Part shown: piece by piece, positions 43,535 to 53,900 of the stretch
How positions within the stretch are numbered: the first letter of the stretch is position 1
Layout of the letters: every line of letters begins with the position of its first letter
Assembly: GCA_963699105.1 (NCBI GenBank)
Contig: CAVOTI010000001.1
Span: forward strand, 62,001 to 126,000
Source of the DNA: Bog-756 sp963699105
Lineage (GTDB): Bacteria; Actinomycetota; Acidimicrobiia; Acidimicrobiales; RAAP-2
Direction of reading: 5' to 3'
DNA length: 64,000 bases
Notes under the pieces: generated by a model
What the model saw: the letters and a program-made list of their open reading frames with translations, nothing else
Told to the model about the DNA's origin: nothing
The model's database searches: none
Position numbers and translations under genes: made by a program

Positions 43535-44557
43535 TCAGCTGGTCGGACCACCCAGCCAACCCCGCTTGCGGAACAGGTACAGCAGCGCCGCCGCCGCCAC
43601 CACCTCGAGGCCGATGCCGAAGGCCCAGAACGGCCACCGACCGGTGATGTGGGCCGACCAGGAACGAGAAGTTCTGGCCGAAGAACCCGGTGAGGAAGGA
43701 CAGCGGCAGGAAGACGGTGGCGATGATGGTCAGCTGCTTCATCACCACGTTGAGGCGGTTGGACACGGTGGACAGGTGGGTGTCCATGACGCCACTCAGC
43801 AGGTCGCGGTAGCCGTCGACCAGGTCGCTGATGCGGATCAGGTGGTCGTAGATGTCCCTCATGTAGCGCTGGCCGTTGGTGTCGAGGCCGGGCAGCTCGG
43901 TCACGCCCGACGAGATGCTGGCGAACATGTCGCGCTCGGGGGTGATCACCTTGCGGACGGTGATGAGGGACCGCTTCATGGCGAACAGGGTGCCCAGCTG
44001 CTCGTCGGTCGGCTTGACCAGGATGGCGTCCTCCAGCTCGTCGATCTGGGAGTCGAACTTGTCGAGCATCGGGAAGAAGCTGTCCACCAGCTGGTCGATG
44101 ACCAGGTAGATCAGGGCGATGTTGGGGCGATTCGACCTCGGAGGCCTTCCGGTGGCCGACCCGCTTGCCGGACCTCGTCCATGGCCGGGCACGGGCCCCG
44201 GTGGACGGTGACCACGAAGTGGTCGGCCAGGATGAAGTGCACCTCCTCGGTCGGCGCGGTCCGTCGGAGCGCCCCGTGGACCACCAGGTAGATGAAGTCG
44301 TCGTAGTCCTCGACCTTCGGGCGCTGACCGAAGTGCTGGGCGTCGTCGACGGCCAGGTGGTGGATCTTGAACCCGTCGAGAAGCAGGTCGCGGGCCTCGT
44401 CGTCCACGCCGTCGAGGTCGAGCCAGAAGAACGTCCCTTTGGCGAGGTGTTCCTCGACGACGGCCCGGGTGGCGTCGGCGTCTGCACCGTCGCAGGTCAC
44501 GGTCCCTTGCATGGTGGCTGCCGCATGGTCGGAGTCTGCCCGCGCGGTGCCGGCCAC
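43535..44557 (-). CDS. corA: CorA/ZntB-family metal ion transporter
   Basis: Pentameric divalent-cation channel, about 335 residues. The cytoplasmic domain has KGTFFWLDLDGVDDEARDLL, KVEDYDDFIYLVVHGALRR and HFVVTVHRG. The long helix reads IDQLVDSFFPMLDKFDSQID and continues to RLNVVMKQLTIIATVFLPLS. The first membrane helix ends in FLTGFFGQNFSFLV, where the classical Gly-Met-Asn signature is Gly-Gln-Asn, a variant known in actinobacterial relatives. The second helix and KRGWLGGPTS finish the protein. Indels near 43,650 and 44,140. ATG 44,512 is an alternative start. Confidence 0.85.
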
Positions 44558-44579
44558 CGGCGGGTGGCCGGGGTGCGGG

Positions 44580-45097
44580 TCACCCGACCTGCTCCAGCGA
44601 CGACCGGTACCGGTGGCCGTTGGCGACGTACTCCGAGGCGGCCAGACGGATCATCTCCTGGTTGGACCGGTCCGGATCGCACCTGGGCCGGCACCCCGAG
44701 GGCCAGGGCCCCCGGCGGGACCTGCATCCGGTTGGGCACCACGGCGTTGGCCCCGACGGTGGCGCCGGACCCGACCACGGCGTGGTGGAGCACAACCGAC
44801 CCCGAGCCGGCCAGCGATCTCGTCCTCCAGGAGGCAGCCCTCCAGATGGGCGAGGTGGCCGATCACACAGCCGTTGCCCACGACGGTCGGGAAGCCCGGT
44901 CCGGCGTGGATCACCGTCCCGTCCTGCACCGAGGTCCGGGCCCCGATGCGGATGGACCCGTAGTCGCCGCGCAGCACGGCGCCGGGCCACACGGTGGACT
45001 CGGCCCCGAGGTGACGTCGCCGATGATCACCGCCTCGGGGTGGACGTAGGCCTCGGGGTCGATGGCGGGCGAGATCCCCCAGTCGGTAGATGGCCAT
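44580..45097 (-). CDS. Gamma carbonic anhydrase-like hexapeptide-repeat protein
   Basis: About 172 residues of the left-handed beta-helix family. Repeats are visible in STVWPGAVLRGDYGSIRIGA, TSVQDGTVIHAGPGFPTVVG and NGCVIGHLAHLEGCLLED, with zinc-ligand histidines in IHAGPG, GHLAHLEG. The last turns include VVGSGATVGANAVVPNRMQV, then a C-terminal helix EYVANGHRYRSSLEQVG. Family members are carbonic anhydrases or acyl-CoA-associated PaaY proteins. Indels near 45,020, 44,820 and 44,680. The ATG at 45,097 has the leaderless -10 TAAGGT 6 nt upstream. Confidence 0.82.
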
Positions 45098-45103
45098 CGG
45101 CCG

Positions 45104-45109
45104 ACCTTA
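45104..45109 (-). promoter_or_regulatory. Leaderless -10 box for the gamma carbonic anhydrase gene
   Basis: On the minus strand TAAGGT is followed by 6 nt and the ATG at 45,097. Confidence 0.5.
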
Positions 45110-45233
45110 GGGGACCTCCCTAGGGGCGAGTCAGCCGGCCGACGGTCGTCCGGGCTATCGTTCGTTGACGCAACCGGGCTAGCGTCTCGTTGGACCACGT
45201 ATAGGCGCCAGGTGGGTCACCGGGAGGAGACAC

Positions 45234-46715
45234 GTGGGAGCGCCCACCGTCGTGCACGGAACCCGCGGGACACCGCCCGGGCGGCAACGACCTGGAGGCC
45301 GGCGCTGCCGTGTGGACGGCGGCCGGTGCGTCGGGTCGGTGGGCATGGTCGTCACCGGGGCCCGGATCGGCTCGGTGCCCCGTCCCGGCCCCGGCCATCC
45401 GTCGTGGTGGTTCCCGGTCCCGCCCGGCGGGACCGGCCCTCGCTTCGGTGGCCTTCTACGCTGTCCATGGCCATGGTCATCGTGGCCTGGGTCGGGCGTC
45501 GGTCGCCAGGCGTTGGCCGGGCGGCTGACCGCCCGCCGGAGCCTGGTGGTGCTGGCCCTGTGGGGCCTGCCCCTGTTCCTCGGTCCCCCACTGTTCAGCC
45601 GGGACGTCTACAGCTACATCGCCCAGGGGCTCATCGCCCACCACGGCCTCGATCCCTACTCGGTGGGGCCGTCGGTCCTCGGCCCGGGCCCCTGCTGTCG
45701 TCGGTGGCCGGCGTGTGGCGCGGCACCATCTCCCCCTACGGTCCGCTCTTCGTGCTGTCCACCAGGCCGCTGGCCGCCATGGCCGGGACGCTCCGTGACC
45801 GCCGAGGTACTGGTGTTCCGGGCCCTCGAGCTGGTCGGGGTGGTCCTGATCATGGTCTTTCTCCCTCGGCTGGCCCGGCACCTCGGCACCGCCCGGGCGT
45901 CGCCCTGTGGCTGGGGGCCCTCAGCCCCTGGCCCTGTTCAGTTTCGTGTCCTCCGGGCACAACGACGCCCTGATGGTCGGCCTGCTGGTGGCGGGCGTGG
46001 CCCTGGCCGTCGAGGGGCGCATGGTGGCCGGACTGGTGCTGTGCGCCCTGGCCGCCACGGTCAAGCTGCCGGCCGCCGTCGGCCATCGTGTTCCTGGCCG
46101 TCGACCACGTGTGGGCCGGGCGGGGCGCCAGCCCGCTGGAGGGACGTGGTCCGCCCGTTGGCGGCGGCCGGCGCGGTGTTCGTCGGGGTCACCCTGGCCT
46201 CCGGTTACGGGTTCGTCTGGCTCGGCCCGGCGGCACTCCACGTGCCGACCGAGCTGCGGGTGCTGTCCACCCCGGCCGTCTCGCTCGGTCGGTTCGTCTT
46301 CTCGGTGGTCCACGCCGTCGGCGTCCCGGTGGTCGGAGAGCGTGACGGTGACCGTGACCCAGGTGGTCTGCGGGGTGGCCGCCGCCCTGGCCGTGGTGTG
46401 GTTGCTGGTCACCGTCCACCGCCACGAGGTGGTCCGGTCGATCGGACTGGCCCTGGTGCTGTGGTGGTGGGCAGCCCCACGGTGTGGCCCTGGTACCTCA
46501 CGTGGGGTCTGGCGTTGTTGGCCGCCACCACCGCCCAGCGGTCCCGGGTGCTGGCGGTGACGGCCGGTGTGGCCATGGTCGTCGTGGGGTCCGGCGGCAT
46601 CCCCGAGCTGAACGGGCTCTGGTACGTGGCGGTGGCGCTGGCGGCCCTGGCCGCCGTCTACTGGGTGGCCCGCCACCGGCACTGGCGCACCATGGTGGTC
46701 GGACGTGCTGTCTGA
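45234..46715 (+). CDS. Polyprenol-phosphomannose-dependent alpha-(1->6)-mannosyltransferase-like (MptA/B)
   Basis: A GT-C membrane enzyme of about 490 residues. Typical pieces: LFLGPPLFSRDVYSYIAQGL, with the Arg-Asp catalytic motif in the first loop, HHGLDPYSVGPSVLG, VWRGTISPYGPLFVL, SGHNDALMVGLLVAGVALAV and PTVWPWYLTWGLALLA. These match the mannosyltransferases that extend lipomannan-type chains in mycobacteria and corynebacteria, although the product here is unknown. At least seven indels between 45,425 and 46,470. GTG 45,234 has the RBS GGGAGGA. It overlaps the next gene by 11 nt. Confidence 0.82.
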   Translation: MGAPTVVHGTRGTPPGRQRPGGRRCRVDGGRCVGSVGMVVTGARIGSVPRPGPGHPSWWFPVPPGGTGPRFGGLLRCPWPWSSWPGSGVGRQALAGRLTARRSLVVLALWGLPLFLGPPLFSRDVYSYIAQGLIAHHGLDPYSVGPSVLGPGPCCRRWPACGAAPSPPTVRSSCCPPGRWPPWPGRSVTAEVLVFRALELVGVVLIMVFLPRLARHLGTARASPCGWGPSAPGPVQFRVLRAQRRPDGRPAGGGRGPGRRGAHGGRTGAVRPGRHGQAAGRRRPSCSWPSTTCGPGGAPARWRDVVRPLAAAGAVFVGVTLASGYGFVWLGPAALHVPTELRVLSTPAVSLGRFVFSVVHAVGVPVVGERDGDRDPGGLRGGRRPGRGVVAGHRPPPRGGPVDRTGPGAVVVGSPTVWPWYLTWGLALLAATTAQRSRVLAVTAGVAMVVVGSGGIPELNGLWYVAVALAALAAVYWVARHRHWRTMVVGRAV

Positions 46716-47946
46716 TCCCGGGCCGGACGGAGGTGGACCGGCCGGCAATGTGAAGGTGCGGGCCGTGTCCACCCTGGCCCCGGGACGGTACCGTCCGCCG
46801 CCGGTCACCGAGATCGGCTGGGCCGACGGGACGGGTGCGGGTCGAACGACCCGCCGCCGGTCCCGGTGGGTGGTCCGGCCCGTCGTCATCTACCTGGCGT
46901 CGCGACTGGTGACGGTGGCCACGTTGGCCGTGACCGGTTGGGTGACCCATCGGAGCATCGTCGCCGAGACCGACCGGTGGGACAGTGTCTGGTTCCTGCG
47001 GGCCGCCGCCCACGGTTGGCCCACCCAGATCCCCTACCACCACGGGTACGTCGCCGGCAGCACCATCGCCTTCCTGCCCGCCTTCCCCCTCACCATCAGG
47101 TGGCTGTCCGCCCTGACCGGGATGTCGCTGCTGGCCTCGGGCATGGTGATCAGCGAGGTCACCGGGCTCACCGCCATCATCGGGGTGTGGCTGCTGGTCC
47201 GCCACTACGCCGACCGGGGGGCGGCCGACCGGGCCACGCTGCTGGTGGCGGTGTTCCCCGGCACCTTCGTGCTCAGCCTGGTGTACTCGGAAGGACTGCT
47301 CGTCACCTTCGTGGCCTTCGGCCTGCTGGCCCTCCTCCAGCGCCGTTGGTGGCTGGCCGGAGTGCTGGGCCTGGCGGCCACGGCCACCGAGCCGGTGGCC
47401 CTGGCCTTCGAGGTCAGCTGCCTGTGGTGCGCCTACCGGTCCGTGTCGACCGATCGTGACTGGCGGGCCCTGGCCGCCCCGGTGCTGACCCCGGTGGGCT
47501 TCGTGGCCTTCCAGCTGTGGCTGTGGATGCACACCGGCCAGCTGAACGCCTGGCGGGTGACCGAGCGGGACGGCTGGCGGAGCTACCCGTCGCTGATGTA
47601 CCCGGTCCACGTCGTGGCGGTGTTCGTGCGGGACCCGGTGGCCGTCACCAAGACCGGCGACCTGCTGTTCGTCGGCACCGTCGTGGTGGCGGTGGCCGCC
47701 GTGGTCGCCGTCCGGTCCCGCATGCCCGTGCCCGCTCTCCTCTACGGTCTGTCGGCCGCCGCCCTGGGCCTGGTCTCGACGCCCATCGGGATGCGACCCC
47801 GGTTCATCTTCTTGGCCTTCCCCTTGATCGTGGCGGTGGGTACCCGGCTCCGGGGTCGGGCCTACATGACCGTGGTCTCGGTGTCGGTGGTCCTGCTGGC
47901 CGCGGCCATGGCCTACAGCGTCTGCTCGTACAGCATCTTCCCCTGA
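46705..47946 (+). CDS. PIG-V-like GT-C mannosyltransferase
   Basis: 413 residues, intact. After a hydrophilic N terminus comes a first helix and the loop ETDRWDSVWFLRAAAHGWPT, where the Asp of RWDSxWF is the likely catalytic residue, followed by TIAFLPAFPLTIRWLSALTG. About nine further helices include LLVAVFPGTFVLSLVYSEGL, and GMRPRFIFLAFPLIVA lies near the end. This is the arrangement of PIG-V-related bacterial mannosyltransferases acting on lipid-linked acceptors outside the membrane. GTG 46,705 overlaps the preceding gene; GTG 46,753 is an alternative. Confidence 0.82.
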   Translation: MLSDPGPDGGGPAGNVKVRAVSTLAPGRYRPPPVTEIGWADGTGAGRTTRRRSRWVVRPVVIYLASRLVTVATLAVTGWVTHRSIVAETDRWDSVWFLRAAAHGWPTQIPYHHGYVAGSTIAFLPAFPLTIRWLSALTGMSLLASGMVISEVTGLTAIIGVWLLVRHYADRGAADRATLLVAVFPGTFVLSLVYSEGLLVTFVAFGLLALLQRRWWLAGVLGLAATATEPVALAFEVSCLWCAYRSVSTDRDWRALAAPVLTPVGFVAFQLWLWMHTGQLNAWRVTERDGWRSYPSLMYPVHVVAVFVRDPVAVTKTGDLLFVGTVVVAVAAVVAVRSRMPVPALLYGLSAAALGLVSTPIGMRPRFIFLAFPLIVAVGTRLRGRAYMTVVSVSVVLLAAAMAYSVCSYSIFP

Positions 47947-48120
47947 TCGGGCGGGCCGGGGCCGGGGTCCGGTCGGCGGCGGCGGCTGCATGGGCCCGGC
48001 CCCAGCCAATACCATCGGTCCTGGCGCTTCCCCACCCGGACGCCTCCACCGCTCCCGGGCCCGAGGGCCGCCGGGGCGTCCACCCCCGCTCGCACCCGGG
48101 CCCGACCGCCGAAAGGGACG

Positions 48121-49946
48121 ATGACCACAACACGATCGGCGTCCCGGAGGTCCCCCGCCACCACCGCGCCGTCGGCGACCTCACCCGGTTCGTCGGCCGT
48201 GGTGGAGAGAGGGGCGCCCGGGCCCGGGGCTCCGCCATCCCCCGGCCCCCACCGGTCCGGTCCGGTGGGCGGCGCGGTGGTCGAGCGGTGCGGGTGGTCC
48301 CTGGTGTGGCTGGCCGTGGTGGTGGGGGGCGTCGACCTGTGGGGTTCGTGGACGTCGTGGGCCCCGGCCGGCTGGGTGGCCCCCCTGGTGGTGGTGGCCG
48401 GCATCGCCGGCCTGGTGGCCACGTGGGCGGTCCCGACCCCCCGGTCGCCGGTCATGCAGGTCCTGGCCCTCGCCTCGGTGGCCGCCGCCATCCTGGGAAA
48501 CGAGGGGGCCGCCGTCCACCTGCGGGCCTTCTACACCACCGACTCGGGGGCCTTCGACCAGGTGGCCGCCCGCCTCCTCCAGCACGGTGTCAATCCCTAC
48601 ACGGCCTCGCTGGCCCCGGCCGAACACCTCCTGCAGACGCCGGCGGCCTACTGGACCTACACCATCGACGGCGGCCACGTGACCCAGATGTCCTACCCGG
48701 CGGGGTCGGTCCTCGTCTACCTGCCCGCCCTGGCCCTGGGCTTCCGCCACCAGATCGTCGACTGGACGGACCTGGTGGCCTGGGTGGCCACCGGGGTCCT
48801 GTTGTTCGCCCTCGTCCCGTCGGCCGTGCGGTGGTTCGCCGTCCTCGTGTTCGCCGTCCCGGCCTACGCCGCCATCTTCGGCTCGGGCGGCACCGACGCG
48901 GTGTTCCTTCCCTTTCTGGTCCTGGCCCTGTGGCGGTGGGACCGGTTCGGAGTGGGGCGCAGTGCCGGCCTGGCCAACTGGATGGGACCGGTGGCCCTCG
49001 GTCTCGCCTGCTCCATCAAACAGACCCCGTGGTTCTGCGTCCCGTTCATCGTGGTCGGACTGTTCATCGAGGCCCGCCACTCGGGTCGCCGGCCGGTTCC
49101 CCTGGTGGCTCGGTACCTGGCCATGGTGGTCGGGGTGTTCGTGGTGGTGAACCTCCCGTTCATCGTGTGGTCACCGTCGCCCTGGCTGCACGGGACCCTG
49201 CTCCCCCTGACCCGGCCGCTGGTGGTCGACGGCCAGGGACTGGCCACCGTCGCCCTCCACGGGATCGCCGGCGGCGTGTCGTTCCCACTCCTGACCGTGG
49301 CCGGCCTACTGGTGCTGGCCGCTCTGCTGGCCGCCATGGTCATCTGGTACCCGGTCATGAAACGGGTCTGGATGCTGGCCCTCCCGCTGGCTTTCTTCGT
49401 GGCCCCCCGCAGCCTGACCAGTTACCTGCTCGATCTGTATCCGGCCGCCCTGGTGGCGGTGCTGACCGTGGCCCCGTCGGCCCGCCGGTGGGGCGGGGCC
49501 CGGGGGCGGTCGGTGCTGAGGCGTCCGGCCACCCTGGCGGTGGCGGCGCCGGCGGCGGCGGCGGTGGTGGTGGCGGTGGCGGCGTTCTGGTCACCGCCCC
49601 TGGACCTGGCCGTCCGGTCGGTGACCGCCACCCAGTCCGCCACCTCCCTGCGGACGGTGACGCTCACCGTGGACAACACCACGGCCGGAACCGTCACCCC
49701 CCACTTCATGGTGTCCACCGGCAGCCCGCCATCCCGACGGGTTCTGGCGTCCGGTCGGACCACCGGCCCTTGGTGCTCGGCCCCCACCGCTCGGCCACGG
49801 TGACCATCGCCCCCGGCAGCTACGCCAGCGCCCCCCTCCACGGGACCCACTGGCTGGTATTGGCCTACACCACGTCGCCCGAAGCGCTGAGCACCTCCCC
49901 GCTGCTCTTCTGGAAGCTGGGCAAACCCCCGGTGCAGGTGCCCTGA
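48121..49946 (+). CDS. GT-C-type glycosyltransferase with C-terminal extracytoplasmic domain
   Basis: About 608 residues. A long disordered N terminus (about 55 residues, Ser/Pro-rich) is followed by some ten membrane helices. The first large loop has FYTTDSGAFDQVAARLLQHG and NPYTASLAPAEHLLQTP, with an Asp pair typical of DPM-using GT-C enzymes. Further on are GSGGTDAVFLPFLVLALWRW and CSIKQTPWFCVPFIVVGLFI. After the last helix a beta-rich tail (TVTLTVDNTTAGTVTPHFMV) follows. One indel near 49,735 separates the last 60 residues. It forms a plus-strand series with the two preceding mannosyltransferases. Confidence 0.75.
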
Positions 49947-50016
49947 CCGACCGTGGTCACCACCGCTCGTAGGATGGGCCCTCGCCCGTCCCGGGTACGT
50001 CGCCAGGAGGAGAGCC

Positions 50017-51208
50017 ATGCGCCAGCTCGGTGAGATCGACCATCCGGTGTTCGATGCCGACAACCACTACTACGAGGCACTGGACGCCTTCACCCGCCAT
50101 CTCGATCCCAAGCTCGGCCCGCGCGTCATCCAGTGGAGCGAGATCGGAGGCCGGCGCTACCACGTGGTGGGCGGACGGGTGAACCGGGCGGTGACCAATC
50201 CCACCTTCGACCCCATCGCCCTGCCGGGGGCCATGTACGACTACTTCAGGGGCAACCCCGACGGCCGGAACCCGATGGAGTTCCTGTCGCCGGCGCGAGC
50301 CCATCCGCCCGGCCTACCGCCAGCCCCAGGCCCGGCTGGCCGCACTGGACGAGCAGGGATTGGCCGGGTGCCTGCTGTTCCCGACCCTCGGCATGATCTA
50401 CGAGGAGCCCCTGGCCCACGATCCCGAAGCGGTCTGCCTCATGTTCCGGGCCTTCAACCGCTGGTTGGCCGAGGACTGGACGTTCAATGTCGGGGACCGG
50501 ATCTTCACCGCCCCCTACATCTCGTTGGCCGACCCGGACTGGGCCGCCGAGGAGCTGGCCTGGGCCCTCGACGCCGGGGCCCGGACGGTGGTGATGCGGC
50601 CGGCCGCCCCCACCACGGTGTGGGGACGGAGGAATCCCTTCGACCCGATGTTCGACGGCTTCTGGGGCCTGGCCAACGACGCCGGCATCACCGTGGTCGT
50701 CCATGCCGCCGACAGCGGGATCTCCTCCAACGGGTACGCGGTGGACGGGTTCGCCGCCACCTTCGCCGGCGGCTGGAAGCCGACCATCAAGTCGTTCGCC
50801 ATCGAGCAGGCCATCCGCGACTACCTGCTCACCATCATCTTCGAGAACCACTTCGAGCGGTTCCCCAACCTGCGCCTGGCTTCGGTCGAGAACGGCGCCG
50901 AGTACCTGCCCGAGCTCATCAAGAAGCTCCGTTCCACCTCGGACAAGATGCCCGGCTACTGGAAGAACGATCCGGTCGAGACATTACGCCGTCACGTGTG
51001 GATCAACCCGTTCTGGGAGGACGACGTCGACCAGGTGGCCGAATGCATGGGACCCGACCGGGTCGTCTTCGGTTCGGACTGGCCCCACATCGAAGCCCTG
51101 CCCGAGCCCCTCGACTACGTGATCGAGCTCAAGAACTTCAGTGCCGACGATCGGCGTCTCATCCTCAACGACAACGTCCGGGAGTTGATCACCCTGCGGC
51201 CGACCTGA
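50017..51208 (+). CDS. Amidohydrolase-2 family protein
   Basis: About 396 residues of the PF04909 TIM-barrel family (decarboxylases and hydrolases). The first metal site in full members is H-x-H; here the start reads IDHPVFDADNHYYEALDAFT, with D-A-D-N-H as the variant form common in actinobacterial members. Then come AGITVVVHAADSGISSNGYA, NHFERFPNLRLASVENGAEY and DRVVFGSDWPHIEALPEPLD with the catalytic Asp. One indel near 50,295. ATG 50,017 has a strong RBS CAGGAGGAG. The substrate is unknown. Confidence 0.85.
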
Positions 51209-51238
51209 ACCGAGGCTCCCGGCCCCACCGGCCGGTGG

Positions 51239-53083
51239 TCATTCCACCAGGAACCCCCCGGACTGGTGCTGCCACAGTCGGGCGTACAGGCCCTGGGGGC
51301 CGCGGCCCAGCAGCTCGGCGTGGCTGCCCTCCTCCACGATCCTCCCCCGGTCGAACACCACGATGCGGTCCATGTGGGCGATGGTGGACAGCCGGTGGGC
51401 GATGACCAGTGCCGTCGACCGCTCCATCAGCCGCCACAGTGCTTGTTGGACGAGGTGCTCGGACTCCGAGTCGAGGGCGGCGGTGGCCTCGTCCAGCACC
51501 AGGATGGGGGCCTGCTTGGCCATGGCCTGGGCGATGGCCACCCGCTGGCGCTGGCCTCCCGACAGCTTCAGGCCGCGCTCGCCGACCACCGTGTCGTACC
51601 CGTCGGGCAGGGCGTAGACGAACTCTTCGACGTGGGCGGCCCGGCCCACGGTGTGGACGATCTGGTAGTCCACCGCCGGCCGAGCCGCCGATCCGTCCGC
51701 CCCCGGCACCGGGTCGGCGGCGGCGGCCAACCCGTAGCAGATGTTCTCGGCGATGGTCCGGTGGAGGAGCTGGGGGTCCTGGGGGACGTAGGAGATGGCC
51801 CCCCGCAACGACGACAGGGTGACGTCCCGGATGTCCCGGCCGTCGACCAGGATCCGGCCGCACTCCACGTCCATCAGGCGCAACAACAACTTGGACAGCG
51901 TGGACTTGCCCGAGCCGGACGGTCCCACCAGGGCCACGTGCTCACCGGGCTCGACCACGATGTTGAGATCGTCGAACAGCTTGGCCCCGGACCGGTAGCC
52001 GAAGCCGACGTGGCTGAACTGCACGGTGGCGGCCGACACCTCGAGGCAGCCGGCCCCGGGGGAATCGTGGATCTCCACCTCCTCGCCGGCGATGGCGGCG
52101 AACTTGGCCGCCCGCCCCAGCGACCGGGCGAACAGCCGGAGGTGTTCGAAGGACTGCTGGAGATTGATGGCCACCTGGGCCGAGTAGTACAGGATCAGGT
52201 AGAGGGCGGCGGTCGAGGCCCAGTGGTGCACGGCCATGGTCGTCCCGGCGATCAGGGCCAGCAGGGTGCCGACGACGATCGAGCTCTCGAGCTCCAGCTG
52301 GGTCCGCATGAAGATGGACCGGGCCCGCAGGTCGGCGGCCACTGACTGGCGCATGAGGTCCTCGACCCGCCTTCTCTCCAGCGGCTCGGTGGCCGCCGAC
52401 CGCACGGCCATCAGGTTGGTCACGGTGTCGGCCACCACCCCGGTGGCCTGTGAGTGGTGGTTCTCGAATGCCTCGGAGGCGGCCCGGACCAGACGCAGCC
52501 GTCGGTAGATGACGACCACGAACCCGGCGACCATGACCAACAGGGCCAGGGCGGCCGGCCAGGCGACCACGGCCAGGACGGCGATGGCCGACAGGACCAC
52601 CACCACCACGGGCAGCAGTCCCCATGACACGACATCGACCATCTCGGCGAAGGCCCACGAGAAATTGCCCAGCGAGGAGATGACCTCGCCGGCCGGGTGG
52701 TCCATGTGCCAGCGGTAGCTGAGGGTGAGCAGGTGCCGGTAACCGTTGTTGACGCCGGTGGCGAAGGAGCGCACGCAGGCTCCCCACTCCAACCAACCGG
52801 CCACCCGCCACAGCCCCACCGCCACCAGGGCGGCCACCGAGTAGGCGGCCAGGAGCGGACCGAAGGTGTGCCACTGGCCGGCGGTGGCCCGGGCCGGCAG
52901 GGAGGAGACCCTGTCCAGGATGGAGGCGAAGACCAGGGGGCAGGCGACGTCGGCCATCACCACGGCCAGCGTCATCACCACCCAGGAGGTGATGAGTTGA
53001 CGCTTCTGGCCTTCGACCTGCTGCCAGCAGAAGGCAACGGTCTCAGAGGCGGATGCAGTCGGGAATTCCGGGAGTGCAGCCAT
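51239..53083 (-). CDS. ABC exporter, fused membrane and ATPase domains
   Basis: 614 residues, intact. Six membrane helices in residues about 30-310 are followed by the nucleotide-binding domain: Walker A LVGPSGSGKSTLSKLLL (about 384-400), Q loop YVPQDPQ, signature LSGGQRQRVAIAQAMA (about 505), Walker B ILVLDEATAALDSES and switch His region IAHRLST. It is a type IV (MsbA-like) exporter that probably functions as a homodimer. No N-terminal C39 peptidase domain exists. A short ORF lies upstream on the same strand, separated by a hairpin. The cargo could be lipid, drug or peptide. Confidence 0.92.
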   Translation of the reverse strand: MAALPEFPTASASETVAFCWQQVEGQKRQLITSWVVMTLAVVMADVACPLVFASILDRVSSLPARATAGQWHTFGPLLAAYSVAALVAVGLWRVAGWLEWGACVRSFATGVNNGYRHLLTLSYRWHMDHPAGEVISSLGNFSWAFAEMVDVVSWGLLPVVVVVLSAIAVLAVVAWPAALALLVMVAGFVVVIYRRLRLVRAASEAFENHHSQATGVVADTVTNLMAVRSAATEPLERRRVEDLMRQSVAADLRARSIFMRTQLELESSIVVGTLLALIAGTTMAVHHWASTAALYLILYYSAQVAINLQQSFEHLRLFARSLGRAAKFAAIAGEEVEIHDSPGAGCLEVSAATVQFSHVGFGYRSGAKLFDDLNIVVEPGEHVALVGPSGSGKSTLSKLLLRLMDVECGRILVDGRDIRDVTLSSLRGAISYVPQDPQLLHRTIAENICYGLAAAADPVPGADGSAARPAVDYQIVHTVGRAAHVEEFVYALPDGYDTVVGERGLKLSGGQRQRVAIAQAMAKQAPILVLDEATAALDSESEHLVQQALWRLMERSTALVIAHRLSTIAHMDRIVVFDRGRIVEEGSHAELLGRGPQGLYARLWQHQSGGFLVE

Positions 53084-53183
53084 CGATGGCTTCCTTGCGA
53101 ATGGGGTGCACCGGGGCTCTCAGCGGGGCGCTCGTCCCCGCCGGTGCTCAACCGGAGCTACGGATGGTGAGGTTGGGTTGGGG

Positions 53184-53206
53184 GGCCGGCATCGTCGATG
53201 CCGGCC
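53184..53206 (-). terminator. 10-bp stem hairpin upstream of the ABC exporter
   Basis: GGCCGGCATC, loop GTC, GATGCCGGCC: a perfect 10-bp stem. On the minus strand it lies between the short ORF (stop 53,252) and the exporter start (53,083). There is no T run, so it may be an attenuator or mRNA-stability element rather than a full terminator. Confidence 0.45.
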
Positions 53207-53251
53207 GGTCAGGGGGTGGGGTCGGCGGGCCCTGAGGCCGCCGGTCGCCGG

Positions 53252-53365
53252 TCAGGCGGTGAGCTGGCCCGGTCCCCCCGGGATCACCGACGCCCGGCCC
53301 AGGGGCGGGACGCCGGGACGGCAGACCACCGAGGTGACGCTCATGTCTGTCATCGCTGCTGCCAT
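53252..53365 (-). CDS. 37-residue peptide, candidate precursor or leader
   Basis: From ATG 53,365: MAAAMTDMSVTSVVCRPG then VPPLGRASVIPGGPGQLTA. AGGAG lies 10 nt upstream, and third codon positions are mostly G or C. The C-terminal half has one Cys and is rich in Pro and Gly, unusual for a leader peptide but seen in some peptide precursors. It points towards the ABC exporter gene 168 nt downstream. No maturation enzyme is adjacent. The opposite strand also has a short frame (53,344-53,510), with poorer codon bias. Confidence 0.35.
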   Translation of the reverse strand: MAAAMTDMSVTSVVCRPGVPPLGRASVIPGGPGQLTA

Positions 53366-53900
53366 CGTCGCTCTACTCCTGCACTCCCACCGGCGTTGGC
53401 CCGCCGGCCGGTCGGCCCGATACGGGCGCCGGGTCGATGCTACCCGAAGATCCGGTGGCCGGCGGGCGGTGGTGGCGGTCCCCGGCCACGGACGGGCAGC
53501 CGCCACCTGATCGGTGAGTTACCACTCTCTGCGGTCGTTGCTGACGCCTGGTCAGCCTGGCCCACTACCCGGTGTCTCGTTGGTTGGCCGGGTTTGAGAC
53601 CGACCGGTACAGTCACCGCCGCTGGATGCGGGATGGCTGTCACCCGGGTGGGTGACGGGCCCCGGCATCAGGGGCCAACACCGCGACCGACCCGGCAGGA
53701 GACCGCGACGTAACCATCACCCACTACCGGACGTAGACAACCCGCTAGCACACCCGGCTGTTGAAGCCAGGCCGTACCACCCTTCCCGGTGCTCGGCTGG
53801 GGCGTTGAATGCACAGATGTGGGGTCCACCCAACCAAAAGAGAGTCGGCGCACCTCCGAGACAGGAGCGGCGCTGACCGACCGAGGAAAGGTCACCCTCC
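53366..53900. other. Divergent intergenic region, no gene seen
   Basis: About 535 bp between the short minus-strand ORF and the Rpf-like gene. It holds two hairpins, GTCACCC/GGGTGAC around 53,640-53,657 and GGCCCC/GGGGCC around 53,660-53,678. It probably contains the promoter and a long 5' leader of the Rpf-like gene, whose RBS GAGGAAAGG lies at 53,883-53,891. I looked for a c-di-AMP (ydaO) riboswitch, frequent in front of Rpf genes, and could not find its core. Confidence 0.4.

Noticed and set aside
53344..53510. Plus-strand short ORF beginning MSVIAAAIVALLLHSHRR
   Set aside because: It is antisense to the 37-residue ORF and has weaker third-position bias; not supported.
53366..53900. c-di-AMP (ydaO-type) riboswitch in front of the Rpf-like gene
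   Set aside because: Such switches often precede actinobacterial rpf genes, but the conserved GGGGACC and GGGGTGAAT-like core elements are not present.
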